Assembly (NCBI GenBank): GCA_021018995.1
Contig: CM037585.1
Location: forward strand, 84,916,646-84,980,645
Direction: 5' to 3'
Length of the DNA stretch: 64,000 bases
Origin: Chloranthus sessilifolius
Taxonomy: Eukaryota; Streptophyta; Magnoliopsida; Chloranthales; Chloranthaceae
Shown here: positions 11,740 through 23,015 of the stretch, piece by piece
Layout: each line of letters opens with the position of its first letter
How positions within the stretch are numbered: position 1 is the stretch's first letter
Translations under genes and position numbers: made by a program
The notes under the pieces: model-generated
Told to the model about the DNA's origin: nothing
Seen by the model: only the letters and a program-made list of their open reading frames with translations
Databases searched by the model: none

Positions 11740-12749
11740 CGAGTATTAACCCTTCATATAGGCCGGTATAACCTTACCTCATCTGTTTCTCTGTTGTGTC
11801 TCTTTTTTCGGTCGAAAGTGAAGGCGAAAAAAAGGAATAAACTAAATGCTTATCCTGTTCTTACCAAATTTGTAATAACTTAATAGATTTGATGCATTTC
11901 TAAATTTCTAGGTGATGGAGTCGCATCAAGCAAGCAAATCGGACACATCCTAATGCAAAGGTCATCTCGTGCTTCCAAAAGTTGGGTGTCATTTGAATTG
12001 GATCGGATATACAGATTAATTAATTATTTTTGGTATTAGATTCCATTGTACTTTTGCTATGGCTCTGGTGGGTTCCTTTAACCATGCCACTGCCTATGAA
12101 GAGAGCTGAAATTTGGGTAATTCTAAAAAGTAGGAGTTACCTTTGGGCAATTCTCAAAAGTAGGAGTTACCCTTGTATCTGTTTTTCATGGTGTAATGAT
12201 CGCATCGGTTTGAAGCTCTAATGCTAATATGATTCCGGTGTGATTCATATCCAAGCATTTTGGTAGATATGAGGTGAACCTATTTTAAAGAGTTCGGTAG
12301 AAGTTAGAATAGATATAATTACATGGTTTGTGTTGTATCACTAACATTTTAAATATTACATTATTCTTATTGAATATTTGTATTCGTTACTGATTAGAGC
12401 AGTGATTTTTAGTTTCTCTAGGCTCGACCAAACAAGACTTAAGTGGTGTGCGTAGGGTCTCCATAAATGTAGATACCTTCACCAAATATTTCCACTACTT
12501 AAAATAAAAGAAAGTAAAAATCCATCCCCTGCATTATCATCTCACATCATAGAGATTTCCTAGCAGGTTGCAATTGGAAGCTGGTTAGTTGTAGATTTTT
12601 AATGGCATAATTGTATTTTAATCCTGTTAAATTTTAAAACAGTAGTTAAAGTTGTTCTCTTTTGACTTATAGTGTTAATTGATTAAAAAATTTTGATGCA
12701 AAAAAAAAGTGTACTTTTTATTTTATATAACATGATATGTGTTTCATTT
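11740..12749. other. Noncoding sequence
   Basis: Contains a 19-base direct duplication (AAAAGTAGGAGTTACC type) near 12125-12170. No gene is visible. Confidence 0.35.
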
Positions 12750-12950
12750 TTGAAATGGACTTATAAATTGGTCTAGATTTGCATAACTGGACTTTTATAG
12801 CTGATTTAAGTCTGTGATATGATTCTGTGAACTGAACTTGTATAATTGGGTTAACTTGTATAGTCGTATTATTGTATAACTGAACTTGTATGTCTGTGAT
12901 TTGATTCATTTAACTGAACTTGTTTAACTGGGTTATTCTATAACTAAGCT
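12750..12950. repeat. Degenerate repeats of AACTGAACTTGTATAA
   Basis: About six diverged copies of an AACTGAACTTGTATAA-like word at uneven spacing, mixed with TCTGTGATTTGATTC words. Origin unknown. Confidence 0.45.
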
Positions 12951-13207
12951 AGATAGAGGGTTGAAAAAACATAAGTTTCTTTCAATTTGGTTTCATTTGA
13001 TTGAGGTGGCCGTCGCCAATAGCATAGACCTTGTTTTGTCAGAAGTAGAATTGCCCTCGATCTCTGACTTCAACCTTCTTGCCATGATAATGGGGCATGA
13101 GACCTACAAAAAAATTCATGTTAAAAGTATGATATATTAATAATCTTTTGTCTATAGGTAAGTGTTTGGAACAACTTAAACCAAAAATGGCATTATTTTC
13201 TAAAGTG

Positions 13208-13385
13208 CCCTTACTTCTTGTAGTGTGCTTGGTGCTAAGGTAAAAAGCTTAGGCTGTTCTGCCTGTAAGTTCGAGTTCGGAGAGCGGCCGCTTTGTGGGT
13301 AAGAAGTCAGAGGTTAGGTCTCTATCTTGTCCACCCCTCGAACACCCCCCATCCATACGGGAACGGCAATGGACAATGGCCTTTA
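13208..13385 (+). mobile_element. tRNA-derived SINE
   Basis: A pol III promoter is visible: an A-box-like GCTTGGTGCTAAGG and a B-box-like AAGTTCGAGTTCGG about 35 bases later, followed by GCGGCCGCTTTGTGGG-type SINE body and CCACCCCTCG. The layout and wording match plant Au-like SINEs. The 3' tail and target duplications are not clear. Confidence 0.6.
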
Positions 13386-15182
13386 ATCACAGATGTTTTT
13401 TATAATTATTTTTTGCTTATTATGGACGTTCCCATTTTCTGTTTTGGAATCTCATAATCTCCGCCCAGATTTCAAAACTTCAGGGAAATCCCTCTCCAAA
13501 GGATAAGACCACCTATGCTTATATTTAGACCTTTGTTGTCTCTCTATGTTAATTTTAGCAAGTACGTCTCAGAAATTTTATGGCTCTTTATTTTCATGTT
13601 ACATCAGCAAATTGAATACTGTCATCGATTGCTGCTGATGGGTTTCATTGAGTTTGCGCTTTATTTTAATCTTAAAGCTTGAATTTTGGGGACTGATCTT
13701 TGATGGGTTTTTTATTTCTGGTGTAGAGTTGGTGGGGTTATTTACATCTACCATATATATGGATGGATTCAACATCATTCTGTTGGTATTGAGAGTATTT
13801 TGGGCCGTTGGGGCTTATGTCTAATCACATTTTGAAAGCTGATGGCACTTACTGTCTTTACTTCAGAATGCTTTCTAATATCAGATTGGATGGTGTTTGA
13901 TTCGTTCGTATCTAGCTCAAATATAAATGCTATATAACGTCACTTTACCTTTTCGATGGGCATCTTTATATATCACATGGTCTAAATCTTGTTTGAATTG
14001 GTATATACTGTTTTAATGATTTTTTTCGTTTAAAAATCTGAAATAGGATTGATAATATATTTTATTTATGTTTGCCCATTGTATGGGGCATAAAAAGGGT
14101 CAATTTGACTTTGTTGCTTTATGCATCTCGTTATCAATTTTTGTTTCTTTCTTTTAAAGCGAGATGAGGGGCACTGCATAGCTTAAAAAATCCCGTTGGT
14201 GACTTGGAAATGTGTAGGCCAGCATATTTTTATGTACTCAATGTGAAAATTGTCATATGTGAGATTTATGAACAATTTTTTTTGCCTTATATGCATCTCT
14301 TTATTTTTCTTTAATTGGTTATTGAAGAGAGGTGAATAAAAAATGATCGCAAAGAACAGAGGCTACAATTGAAAGCTGGCTGTAAAAAAAAAAAGATGCA
14401 ACTGTGAGCATGTGGTTCTTGTGTCATTGTTTGTGACACTGAAACATCAGTATCTAAGTTACATCAATTTGTTGATTTTGGTGTTCTAAGATGCTTGCAT
14501 GCTTAATTTATCATACTGACATGAGCTTTTTGCAGGATGATCACTCGACTCACGGGAGAAATGAGGCTCATACTTGTCTCACGGGCATGAAAGGAAAAGG
14601 TGTTCTATAGTTTCTTCCTCTTCTCCACAAACACGCAAGTCTTTGATACCATTTTGTAGTGAGAAGTCATCAATATCTCAATTTAATTGCTTAATATCAT
14701 AAATATTTAATTACGTTCTCCTTTTGATTTCAGGCAAAACTTTTCGATTTGAAGCTCACCTCAAATGGATCACTAGGGGACGGGGATATTTGGCAGGAGA
14801 GGCGAAGCATATATATATATTTTTAATTATGAAACTAGGTCATGGGGTCCTTAGATTGTTAACTCTTTTTTTTTTTTTGGAATAAAAGGATTGAGCATGT
14901 AAAGTTTAAAATATTTGATTGATTTGAAAGGTTGGATCATAGGTTGAAATGCAATATTTTGTTTGAATAAAAGAATTTGGCATCTATTTTATTTATGGAT
15001 GTGCTTGAATATGAGATTAATAGCTTTTTTTCTTTATATAATTTTTTTTAAAGCATTAAAAAAAAGTATTACAAAAAGCATAAAAAATATTGCATTAAAA
15101 AAAAGCATAAAAAAAATATTATTTTAAAAAAATTTGCATAAAAAATTGTCGACGTAATTTTTTTTAAAAAAAAATTTTGTAT
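13386..15182. other. Noncoding tract with a few exon-like blocks
   Basis: Exon-like blocks after TTTGCAG (14537) and GATTTCAG (14734) are short and unrecognised. A-rich runs dominate 15000-15180. Confidence 0.3.
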
Positions 15183-15339
15183 AAAAAAGCCACTGCCCTA
15201 AACAGTTGTAAAAAAAGGAGTGGTTTTATTTTACCACTATACAAGACAGTGGTTTATGAACTTCATAAACCACTGTCTTGTATAGTGGTAAAAAAAAACC
15301 ACTCATTTTTTTACAATTGTTTAGGGCAGTGGTTTTTTG
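15183..15339. repeat. Long near-perfect foldback (arms about 78 bp, one-base loop)
   Basis: The left arm (15183-15260) is the reverse complement of the right arm (15262-15339) with few mismatches; the apex is GGTTTATGAA-C-TTCATAAACC. The arms are built of AAACCACTGCC and CCACTGTCTT words that continue as subterminal repeats to 15410. Transcribed, it would form a stem of nearly 80 bp. Confidence 0.9.
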
Positions 15340-15422
15340 AAAAAAAACCACTGTCAAAGACAGTAGTTTTTTGAAAAAACCACTATTTAAGGCAGTGGTT
15401 TTTTGGGCTTTTTCACGTAGTG
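15340..15422 (+). mobile_element. CACTA-type right terminus with subterminal repeats
   Basis: Further AAACCACTGTC / GGCAGTGGTTTT repeats end in TTTTTCACGTAGTG, the reverse complement of a CACTAC terminus. The adjacent foldback is part of the same subterminal region. Confidence 0.6.
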
Positions 15423-16189
15423 AAGAAACTGTTATCCTAACTCAAGCAGTATTCTTTTTGTAGGTCTCATGAAGCATAATTTTTTTTACTTGATTATGTT
15501 GCTACAAGATGGTATAAGGCTTCGGAGCCCTGTGGATCATTTTTCTCTGTGGGTCATTTTTTACATATTCCTTTTCCAATCTTAAGCTCATAATGTAATT
15601 ATATAAAAATTCTTATGCAAGTTGCTCTAATGCACACTTTTTTTCTTCTTGAACACATATATAAACTTTGAGTATTATTTTATTATGAAATTTGTTGATG
15701 TGACTAAGTTTATTTTTATGGCAAGAAAACTCGTGATATGAGAGTTGCGTTGAAGCTGAAAATACACCTATATCAGAAGTAGGTGGACAAATCATAAAAG
15801 AAAAGTCATTTTGTCAATTTGTTGAAAGGGTGCTCAACCAAAGGTGTCAAGCAATGAGACATTAAAATTCTATGTCATTGGGTTTCTTAGGAATCCGAGT
15901 CATGCTCGAATAGGGCGCTGTTGAATGTATTTATAGGATGTTGAATATATTAATATAATATCTTTAAATATTTTAGTGAGATGGTGTTAAATGTATTAAT
16001 ATGATGTCATAGAATAATTTTATTTTTAACTTATTATTTTTTCATTTAGTTGAATGGATTATGAATTTTTTCCCTTGTAGAGTGATATGTGGTTGATACA
16101 ATATTCGTAGAAGGTAAAATGAGTCTAATGACAGTAAAAAAATGAAAGTTGTGCACTTTTTTAAATATAAAAAAAAAAAACTAAGGTCC
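15423..16189. other. AT-rich sequence
   Basis: No gene or repeat recognised. Confidence 0.4.
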
Positions 16190-16624
16190 ATAACAGTTGT
16201 TTTCATATACCACTGATTTAGGTCGTAGTTTCGGAATAAAAATAGCAACCCTTTTCCCATTAAGAACAACGACTCAACATTGTTGTTATTTTGCAACAGC
16301 CATAAACAACGGTCCATAATCGTTGTCTCTCGAAGGAAATTAACAATGGCTTGTCGACGTTGTTTACACATCCCACTAATTTAGACCATGGTTTCTGAAG
16401 AAAAATAATAACCATTTTTTTCTGTTAAAACAACTGTTTTAAAATATTGTTATTTTGCAACGGATATGGACCGTGGTTTATCTGGTAAATTAACAACGAT
16501 TTTGGACTGTTGTTAATGAAAATCACTGCTCTATAAACAACGGCCCTTACAACGGCTCAAAACTGTTATTTATGACATTTACAACGGTTTTGGACCGTTA
16601 TTTTTTATCGATTTTCATGTAGTG
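16190..16624 (+). mobile_element. Second CACTA-type right end with AACGGTCC subterminal repeats
   Basis: Many copies in both orientations of an AACAACGGTTTTGGACCGTT-like word, then TCGATTTTCATGTAGTG at the end. Subterminal repeats of this kind are where CACTA transposases bind. The repeat word differs from that at 15183-15410, so two different element families end within 1.2 kb. Confidence 0.6.
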
Positions 16625-17159
16625 TATAACTATTAAATTTTCTTTTTTATATAGTTTTATACCAGAAAAAATAGTATAAAATAAAATTATCATTTAGTGG
16701 TTTGATGGGTAGATGATGCAATGTATGTTTAGATCTCTATATAAATATTTGATGATATTATTAGAAATAATTGAGTATATGTATTTCATTATCACAAAAT
16801 AGGCGTCTATGCAACGAATGTTCTTACACGCATAAATTGGAACGAGAACCCAATTTAGCTATCAACAATATATGATGGACCATTTAAAGAATAAGTACGC
16901 ATTAAGAGCATGGTAAGCATATGCTAAAGCTACATGTTAAACTACTTGATACACTGTACGTGTGTTGTGTTGTATTGTTTGTAGAAGATATGTCATAAGT
17001 AAGCCTCTACCCTTTTGTGATTCTACTCACCTTTCCATTAACTTCATATATATGATTTCATTACACAATCCTTTTTCACTGAGATAGTATGGAACCTTAC
17101 AATGTGAAGGTATTACAATGATAAGTTCATAAGTTGCGATAGGACATGATTGAGAGTTT
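16625..17159. other. AT-rich sequence
   Basis: No feature recognised. Confidence 0.4.
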
Positions 17160-18697
17160 AATCAAATAATGGTTCATCCAAATTCAAGATACAAATCAAG
17201 TTTAAGAAAGATTTGTCAAGATACAAAAATAATGATTTGCAGGCAATTAATCGAGACATTTAATGATTTGTATAGAATACCAAGTCCCTTTATTAGGATT
17301 CTTGCATTCGGAGATATAGTAGGAGGACTGCGGCTTTGGGTGATTAGTGGAGGGTTCGGCTCCAGTGATTAGTAGGTGGTTCATATCCAAATATTAGTAA
17401 AAGTTTCGCAGCCTTCAGTGACATAGTAGATTGTTCGTATCCGATGATATGAGTTGGCTAACTATTGACGGTAGGTATTTCGGTCTTATTATATATATTT
17501 TAGGCTATTGTCAATGCACCTAAGTTATTTTAAGTAACCATTTAAGGTAATAATATGATGAATATATTATTTATTAAGAATAAGAGTAATAAGTTAAGTC
17601 AAGTGAAGAAAATGTGAACGGGACCTAAGCCGTTAACCTATAAGAATAAGAAGGTAAATGAGACCTAAGTTGTGAGCCTAAAACTATAACTACGAGACCT
17701 AATCCATAGATAAGCTAAAATAAGATAAATCAAGATAAGTTGTGAGACCTAAGTTGTTGGCGAGATAAGCTAAGATAAGAGAAGTTAACATAAACCACGG
17801 GAATTAAGCCGTAGGCAAAATAAGCTAAGATATAATGTGAGTTGTAAGTTGTGAAAATGAAGAAACTCTACTACGCTATAACTAAATTACAAATTCAACA
17901 AGAAGATTAAGCTATATTATGTTCTACCCATGGTGTAGTTACCATCTCGAGATTTCATAAGACCTAATCGAGTCATCCGATCTGGTAGTTTCCTCTACAT
18001 AGAATGAGATGTATAGAATTACTTCCACATGAAACGATGCAGCTATTTGGTTAAGTTATGCATGTGACTCTTATTGCATTATGGGCTCCTCTTATGCATC
18101 GACTATATAACGAAAATGATTAGTATTAGAACTATGGTCGGCTTAATCCCGATTAGGATACATAGGCAACTTCTAAAGCTCATCCGCAAGTTTTATAAAG
18201 GAAATATGTAAATCACATCTTTATAAAACAATAAGAATATGCTAAGAATAAGTATGATAAGTTGAAATCTCTATGACATGACCATGTTATGATTAAGCTG
18301 AATCTTTTGAGCTCAGTGGTTACCCCTACTCAGCACTGTGGCAAACTGCACATCCCTCTAGTTATGTCGACATATCTTACTGCCATCGAGTTTGGGTGAG
18401 GTATAAACATGGACTACATAGAGTGATCGACAAGCATCATGAGGGCTCACTTTCCTCCTTTTGACTCACTGTGAGTAGTTATTGTGTAGTACTGTTTACT
18501 TTCAATCCTGAAGATAATTATATTATATGTTGCCTTTTTTTGTGCACCTAATTATTATTGCTCAACTTAGTTTTTAAAAAAAAATAGATCACAATTTTCA
18601 GGTAGCATCAAGTTGAATGCTAATTATAACTAAATGATATGTGAGTAGCGACTTGAAATTTCACTTATCTTCTTAAGGGGGATTTTAGGTCGTTACA
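17160..18697 (+). mobile_element. Probable Tekay-like LTR remnant (3' part)
   Basis: Ends GGATTTTAGGTCGTTACA, an LTR-type terminus. Diverged repeats with GTTCATATCC / GTTCGTATCC at 17330-17460 resemble the GGGATATCC repeats of the LTR at 57885-57975, and a stretch near 18450-18480 (GGGCTCACTTTCCTCC) resembles the segment before the acidic micro-ORF in other LTRs. The left end was not found. A series of GAGACCTAAGTTGTG words runs through 17610-17830. Confidence 0.4.
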
Positions 18698-18720
18698 CTT
18701 ATTGTTTCATGATAACCAAA

Positions 18721-19295
18721 TTTTTCTAGAATGTTGAATGAGACATCTCAAAACTATCTAATTTTACGAGAAATTTGAAACAGAGAAGCATATTATTGGA
18801 AAAGTTTATTCTACTCAACTATTTTACATTGACAAAACTATAAGGAAAAACACACTTGTGAGGTGCTTGGGTCAACTGCTTTAGCAATAAGATTAGGTAT
18901 AATGTAGATGAAGGTAATAAAGTTCTTATCAAAGATGAACAATATAAACCTAACTAGGGTCTAATGCTCTTTCTGTTTTGAGGTTGAACATTGTTTCTCG
19001 GAGGACTATTTTTCTATAATGCTGAATGAGACATCTCAAAACTATCTAAGTGTATGAGAAATTTGAAGCAGAGAAGCATATTATTGGAAAAGTTTATTCT
19101 ACTCAACTATTTTACATTGACAAAACTATAAGGAAAAACACACTTGTTAGGTGCTTGGGTCAACTACTTTAGCAATAAGATTAGGTATAATGTAGATGAA
19201 GGTAATAAAGTTCTTATCAAAGACGAACAATATAAACCTAACTAGGGTCTAATGCTCTTTCTGTTTTGAGGTTTAACATTGTTTCTCGGAGGACT
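18721..19295. repeat. 288-bp tandem duplication overlapping the 3' end of the peptide gene
   Basis: 18721-19008 and 19009-19295 are about 96% alike, beginning TTTTTCTA[GT]AATG and ending TTCTCGGAGGACT. The right copy contains the last 18 codons (PPRNN to the stop) and 3' flank of the RGF-like gene; the left copy is a dead duplicate of that piece, starting mid-codon. The few differences suggest a fairly recent event. Confidence 0.9.
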
Positions 19296-20440
19296 GCGAT
19301 GAGGTTTGTCTCCGTAATCCATATGCAACGTGTTCATAACCTCACTATCTGTCTTGATAGAAGCTTGTTTTGCAATTGCCTGAGAGTGAGCATGAGATGC
19401 TTGAGAGACTGATGTTCTGGACCTTGTAGGTGACCCCAATCTTCCATAAGGGAAAGGGGCTTCTTGAATTTGGGTTTGAAGATCTGTTGGGTCATGGTTG
19501 GTATCCATATTTACAGCGTTTAATGTCTCTGGCTTCAATTTGTACCTGAATGTCTGATCAAACTAGAAGAGCAAGTGTTAGGAAGAAAATTAAAAAATGC
19601 ACTAAGTACATGCAATTCTTCACCAATAACAAAATAAGATTTTGTTTTGTATGTAGAGTGGATTCTTTTTCTTTTTTCCAAGTAAGTGGGGGTCACCGGT
19701 GTGGCGGCCCGGGAACAGGCTGAATGGGTCCTCACCCTCTATGAAACTCATAAAAAGGAATTATACAGATATACAAGCTGATGGGAGCAACTTAAATCTT
19801 GCAATTATTTTCATCTAGGTGTGATTATCCACTTATCTCCCGAGTCAAAATCATGCGATGTATGGCTATCATACTGATACTTAATATCATCATAGATTTT
19901 GAAGAGTAGAATTAGGATTGGTGGTGGTTTATGTTTGTTCCAGTGTATTAATGTGTGTTGTACATATATAGGTGCATGATATAAGTATGTTCATGCATGA
20001 ATATGTGTAGTTATGAGGAAGAGTCAAAATCACAGTTTTTTGGTTCGTATCAGCTAACTCCATAATTGGTACCTATCAGACGATACATATAGGTTTTGGA
20101 TGATATATTGGGATGTATCAGCCGATACATATCAGTGCTTGGGCTAATAATTTAACATGTCGACCCAGTGAACTCCGAAACCATACGTATCGGATGTATT
20201 GATTTCGTCCGAAATTTTGAACCCACTACAAACAATAAGACTATTAGCGGCAGCCAATACTTGCTGCTATTAACAAAAGAACTGCCTCTAATACTCTTAA
20301 TAGTTTTTTGGTTAATAGCGGCTGTTTTTTGTAGCAAAAAATTCCCGCTAATACTCTTATATTTTGTAGCGGCCATGCTTATGAGTCCATAAATTCTTTT
20401 ATTGGTGTTTGTGGATGGGCACAAACTGTATGCTTATACT

Positions 20441-20505
<65 letters not shown>

Positions 20506-21591
20506 CCTGGTCATTCACGTTGGGTTGAAAGATTCCAACTGGCTTCTTTGAGGCATTCTTACCCTTTCCTGCATCCAAACAATCAACTATTCAGATGGAA
20601 TCATGAGTTACCCTATGCCCTTTCAATCCACTTTCTTACACAATACCTAGAGATATATTTCGAAATTGCAATAATGCAGAAACATAAAAACATAGATCAT
20701 TGAGTGCGAAACCATAGTTTCTAACCATAGTTTCCAATTTAAACTGCAAGTCAAACTTAAGAAACCGCAAGTCTCATCAGTATAAACAATTCTTTAAACA
20801 TCAAAGTCAATTACATACATTTATATTTCATAAGATTCCTCACTTGTTTCAGTTGAACATAATTAAGACAAAGAAAAATAAAAGCTAGCATAGAGCGCTT
20901 TACAGCTTTTCTTTTCTGTTATTTTTCGGTGGATGTCGTTTTGGCTCATGATAATCTGCACTAAAAGATACAAGACCAACCGCATGGACCCTCATAGGAA
21001 GATTACTTCTATCACCCAATTTACAGTTTGCATTAAACTTCCCCTTCCCCAGATGGGTACATTTTCCAACAGAATGGGTTGCACCTGAAATCTTTGGAGC
21101 ACCACCAACACCACCTTCCTCCTTTACCACTGGCTTCCTTGCGACAAAATCCGCCATCGCTTTTCTCCCTTCTAGAGATTTAGTTATAACGGCATCCATG
21201 GCGATATCGTCATTAAGTTCCTGCTAACATGCTTCATTTCAAAAAATGATTTGTGCACTCGATATTCGTGCTACGAAAAATGCTGCAGTAACCTTACCTG
21301 TTCAACTGATGCAGCACCCTCTCTAGGTGCAGCGAACTTTTGTTCGTTCATCGCCGCTACCATCACCATCACTACAAAGAAGGGTACATTCAATGTATGC
21401 GTCCCAAAAAAAGATTAAAATCCTCGGGTAGGTAATAATCTACTAACATTTAGTAAAACCAAAATTAGTCATTTAGAAATCCTTATAAGAGAAAATTATA
21501 TACCTTGATGGGTATGTGGAATGGAGTCCCATTGTGCAACCAGAGTGATTAAAAGCCCGAGTAGCAACCTTGTGAACCTTGTAGGCACCAT
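19242..21591 (-). CDS. RGF/GOLVEN/CLEL-type secreted peptide precursor, five-exon form
   Basis: Exons (minus strand) 21504-21591, 21298-21371, 21085-21220, 20507-20568 and 19242-19562 join with matching phases and GT..AG borders into a 226-residue product. It opens with a hydrophobic signal peptide (MVPTRFTRLLLGLLITLVAQ), has a variable charged middle and ends with DYGDKPHRSPPRNN plus a basic tail. RGF/GLV/CLEL hormones are 13-15-residue peptides cut from such precursors; the Asp-Tyr pair directs tyrosine sulfation and the PPxNN/PPxHN end is the family mark. They act outside the cell on root meristem growth and gravitropism. The spacing DY-x7-PP is one residue longer than the usual x6. Intron 4 holds a small CACTA-like MITE and a (CT)n run touching its 5' splice site. 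The start is the only ATG giving a signal peptide. Gene model by eye, no transcript support. Confidence 0.65.
20224..20371. mobile_element. CACTA-like MITE in an intron of the peptide gene
   Basis: CACTACAAACAATAAGACTATTAGCGG on one side and the inverted ..CCGCTAATACTCTTATATTTTGTAGCG on the other match over most of 27 bases. The body repeats TTAGCGGC / GCCGCTAA words. The short ORFs here on both strands are by-products of the inverted repeat. Confidence 0.7.
20443..20505. repeat. (AG)n microsatellite
   Basis: About 30 AG units with one interruption. On the gene strand it is a (CT)n run starting directly at the donor of intron 4. Confidence 0.95.
20900..21591 (-). CDS. Alternative read-through form ending in a second RGF-like peptide
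   Basis: If the third exon is not spliced at 21085/21084 (TTTCAG|GTGCAA), the frame continues to TAA-type stop at 20900 and gives 160 residues. This form shares the signal peptide and first three exons and ends SADYHEPKRHPPKNN plus RKEKL, with the canonical DY-x6-PP-x-NN spacing, arguably a better RGF motif than that of the five-exon form. The extra segment also has two cysteines (KCTHLG..NANCK). Either two peptides are made from one gene by intron retention, or one of the two 3' ends is an evolutionary remnant. Splice usage cannot be judged from sequence alone. Confidence 0.6.
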
Positions 21592-22531
21592 GCTTGTGTT
21601 AGCTTTCTTGATATGTTTGTTGTGAAACAACAAAAAGAGGCTAAAGAGGAGCAAGAGGAGCAAGAGGTGGGCTATATAATAAGAATAAGCCCAAGCCCAC
21701 TCTCATGTTAGGTTAAAGTTAGGGTTCCAATATCTCACTTGCATTGATTTTTTTATGGTGTTGAGCATAGAAGAACTCAAACAAGTAGTATTCAAAACTT
21801 TGAAAAGTTGAATGTGGGTTCTTTGAAATATAAAGAGATGCGTATGATGGCGTGGAATGTACGATTAATTGATTTCTGCGCTTGTCTGTCGCCATGCATG
21901 CAAAGAGGAGGGTCAACTTGTTGGCCAAACCTAAGGTTCTGATATTTATATTATTGGGACTTTGGTCCTCTATATAAAGATATGGTAGGGTATGTTGTAG
22001 GGTAGTCCTTTGTTTATATTATATTAACATCATGAATTGTGAAATGGGAATTGCTGTTCCAACTTGTCACAGGGCACGTTTTCTTAGATAGTGGACGCAA
22101 CCCTGGAGACCTTAGCTAAAGTGCCTGAAGACTGAAGGCTGATTGGAAGAGTTTGATATTAGGTCCGCTCGGGTTAATCTGCTTCTGCCCTAAGGGCAAA
22201 CTTAGGAATTGCGCAGCCATTAATGAACATGAAAATCAGTGAAAGGGGACTTTTGACCTTTTCTAGTGGCCCTCTCTGTAGTAGTGATACTGGGCCAGCC
22301 TCTGTGTTGCGCAAAAATCCGGCAATAAATAAGTCACAAAATGCGCTATCTGAACCTTCCGTTCAACTTCTCACGGTTTCACTGATTTAGTGCTACAAAA
22401 TATCAATGCTTTTCAGAAGGTTGGAGGAGGGAGATTGACCCAACTAACGATGGCGGTGCACGGGTCGGGTGCCTTATACAAACTCTGCTAGAACCTCCGA
22501 CAATGACTTGTTAGTTGATAGGGTTGGCTTT
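21592..22531. other. Upstream region of the peptide gene and flank of the solo LTR
   Basis: No gene is supported. A GAGGAGCAAGAGGAGCAAGAG repeat lies near 21646-21667, about 60 bases 5' of the peptide gene ATG on its own strand, and may be part of its leader. Confidence 0.35.
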
Positions 22532-22886
22532 TGTCACGACCCAGAATCCTTACCCGACCTCAAGGGCCTAGAATTCTGTGTTATGACACCGCACGCTTGT
22601 TAAGGCGATAAGCGAAGATACACATAATTCTTATATCGATTTAGCATATGGATCAAGGCATTTAACAGTATCATTTAAAAATAAATGACTCAAGAAAACA
22701 ACAGCGAAAAACGTAGATAACATTGATTAAGTGATAAATCCTAACCATGCATCTATAATCGAAAGCAAGCAGAGGTTTTACGTAAATTAAACAGTCCCAA
22801 CGCAAACCCAAAATTAGTGCTGAAAAATAAAAGTATCTAATAACAAATCTCCCCTGAAAAAATAAAAACTATGACTAAAGAATCTC

Positions 22887-23015
22887 TCAATGCTCAAGGT
22901 AGTCCGCCGGATCTATTCCCTCGTCCAGATGGTAGCCGACGTCTTCACTCTCATGAGCCGCATCAGGAACAGCAGCATCCCCATCCTCAGTGATGGAAAA
23001 ATCAGAGTTCTCACC
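22887..23015 (-). other. Acidic micro-ORF in the solo LTR
   Basis: After a TTGCAG acceptor-like site a 42-codon open stretch encodes a Glu/Asp-rich peptide (GENSDFSITEDGD ... ESEDVGYHLDEG) and stops. It sits about 350 bp from the LTR end, like the acidic stretches at 2816-2917 and 58349-58447, and follows the same kind of GAGTTTACTCACCCCC segment. Confidence 0.4.

Noticed and set aside
11526..11771. 81-codon ORF
   Set aside because: It ends in the hairpin repeat and has no recognisable domain or splice context.
13208..13385. A tRNA gene
   Set aside because: A/B-box-like words are present but no cloverleaf; the body and spacing fit a SINE.
16042..16371. 109-codon minus-strand ORF
   Set aside because: Lies largely in CACTA subterminal repeats; low-complexity and without homology I can recognise.
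20168..20424. ORFs of 74 and 90 codons on both strands in the peptide gene intron
   Set aside because: They coincide with the inverted repeats of a CACTA-like MITE.
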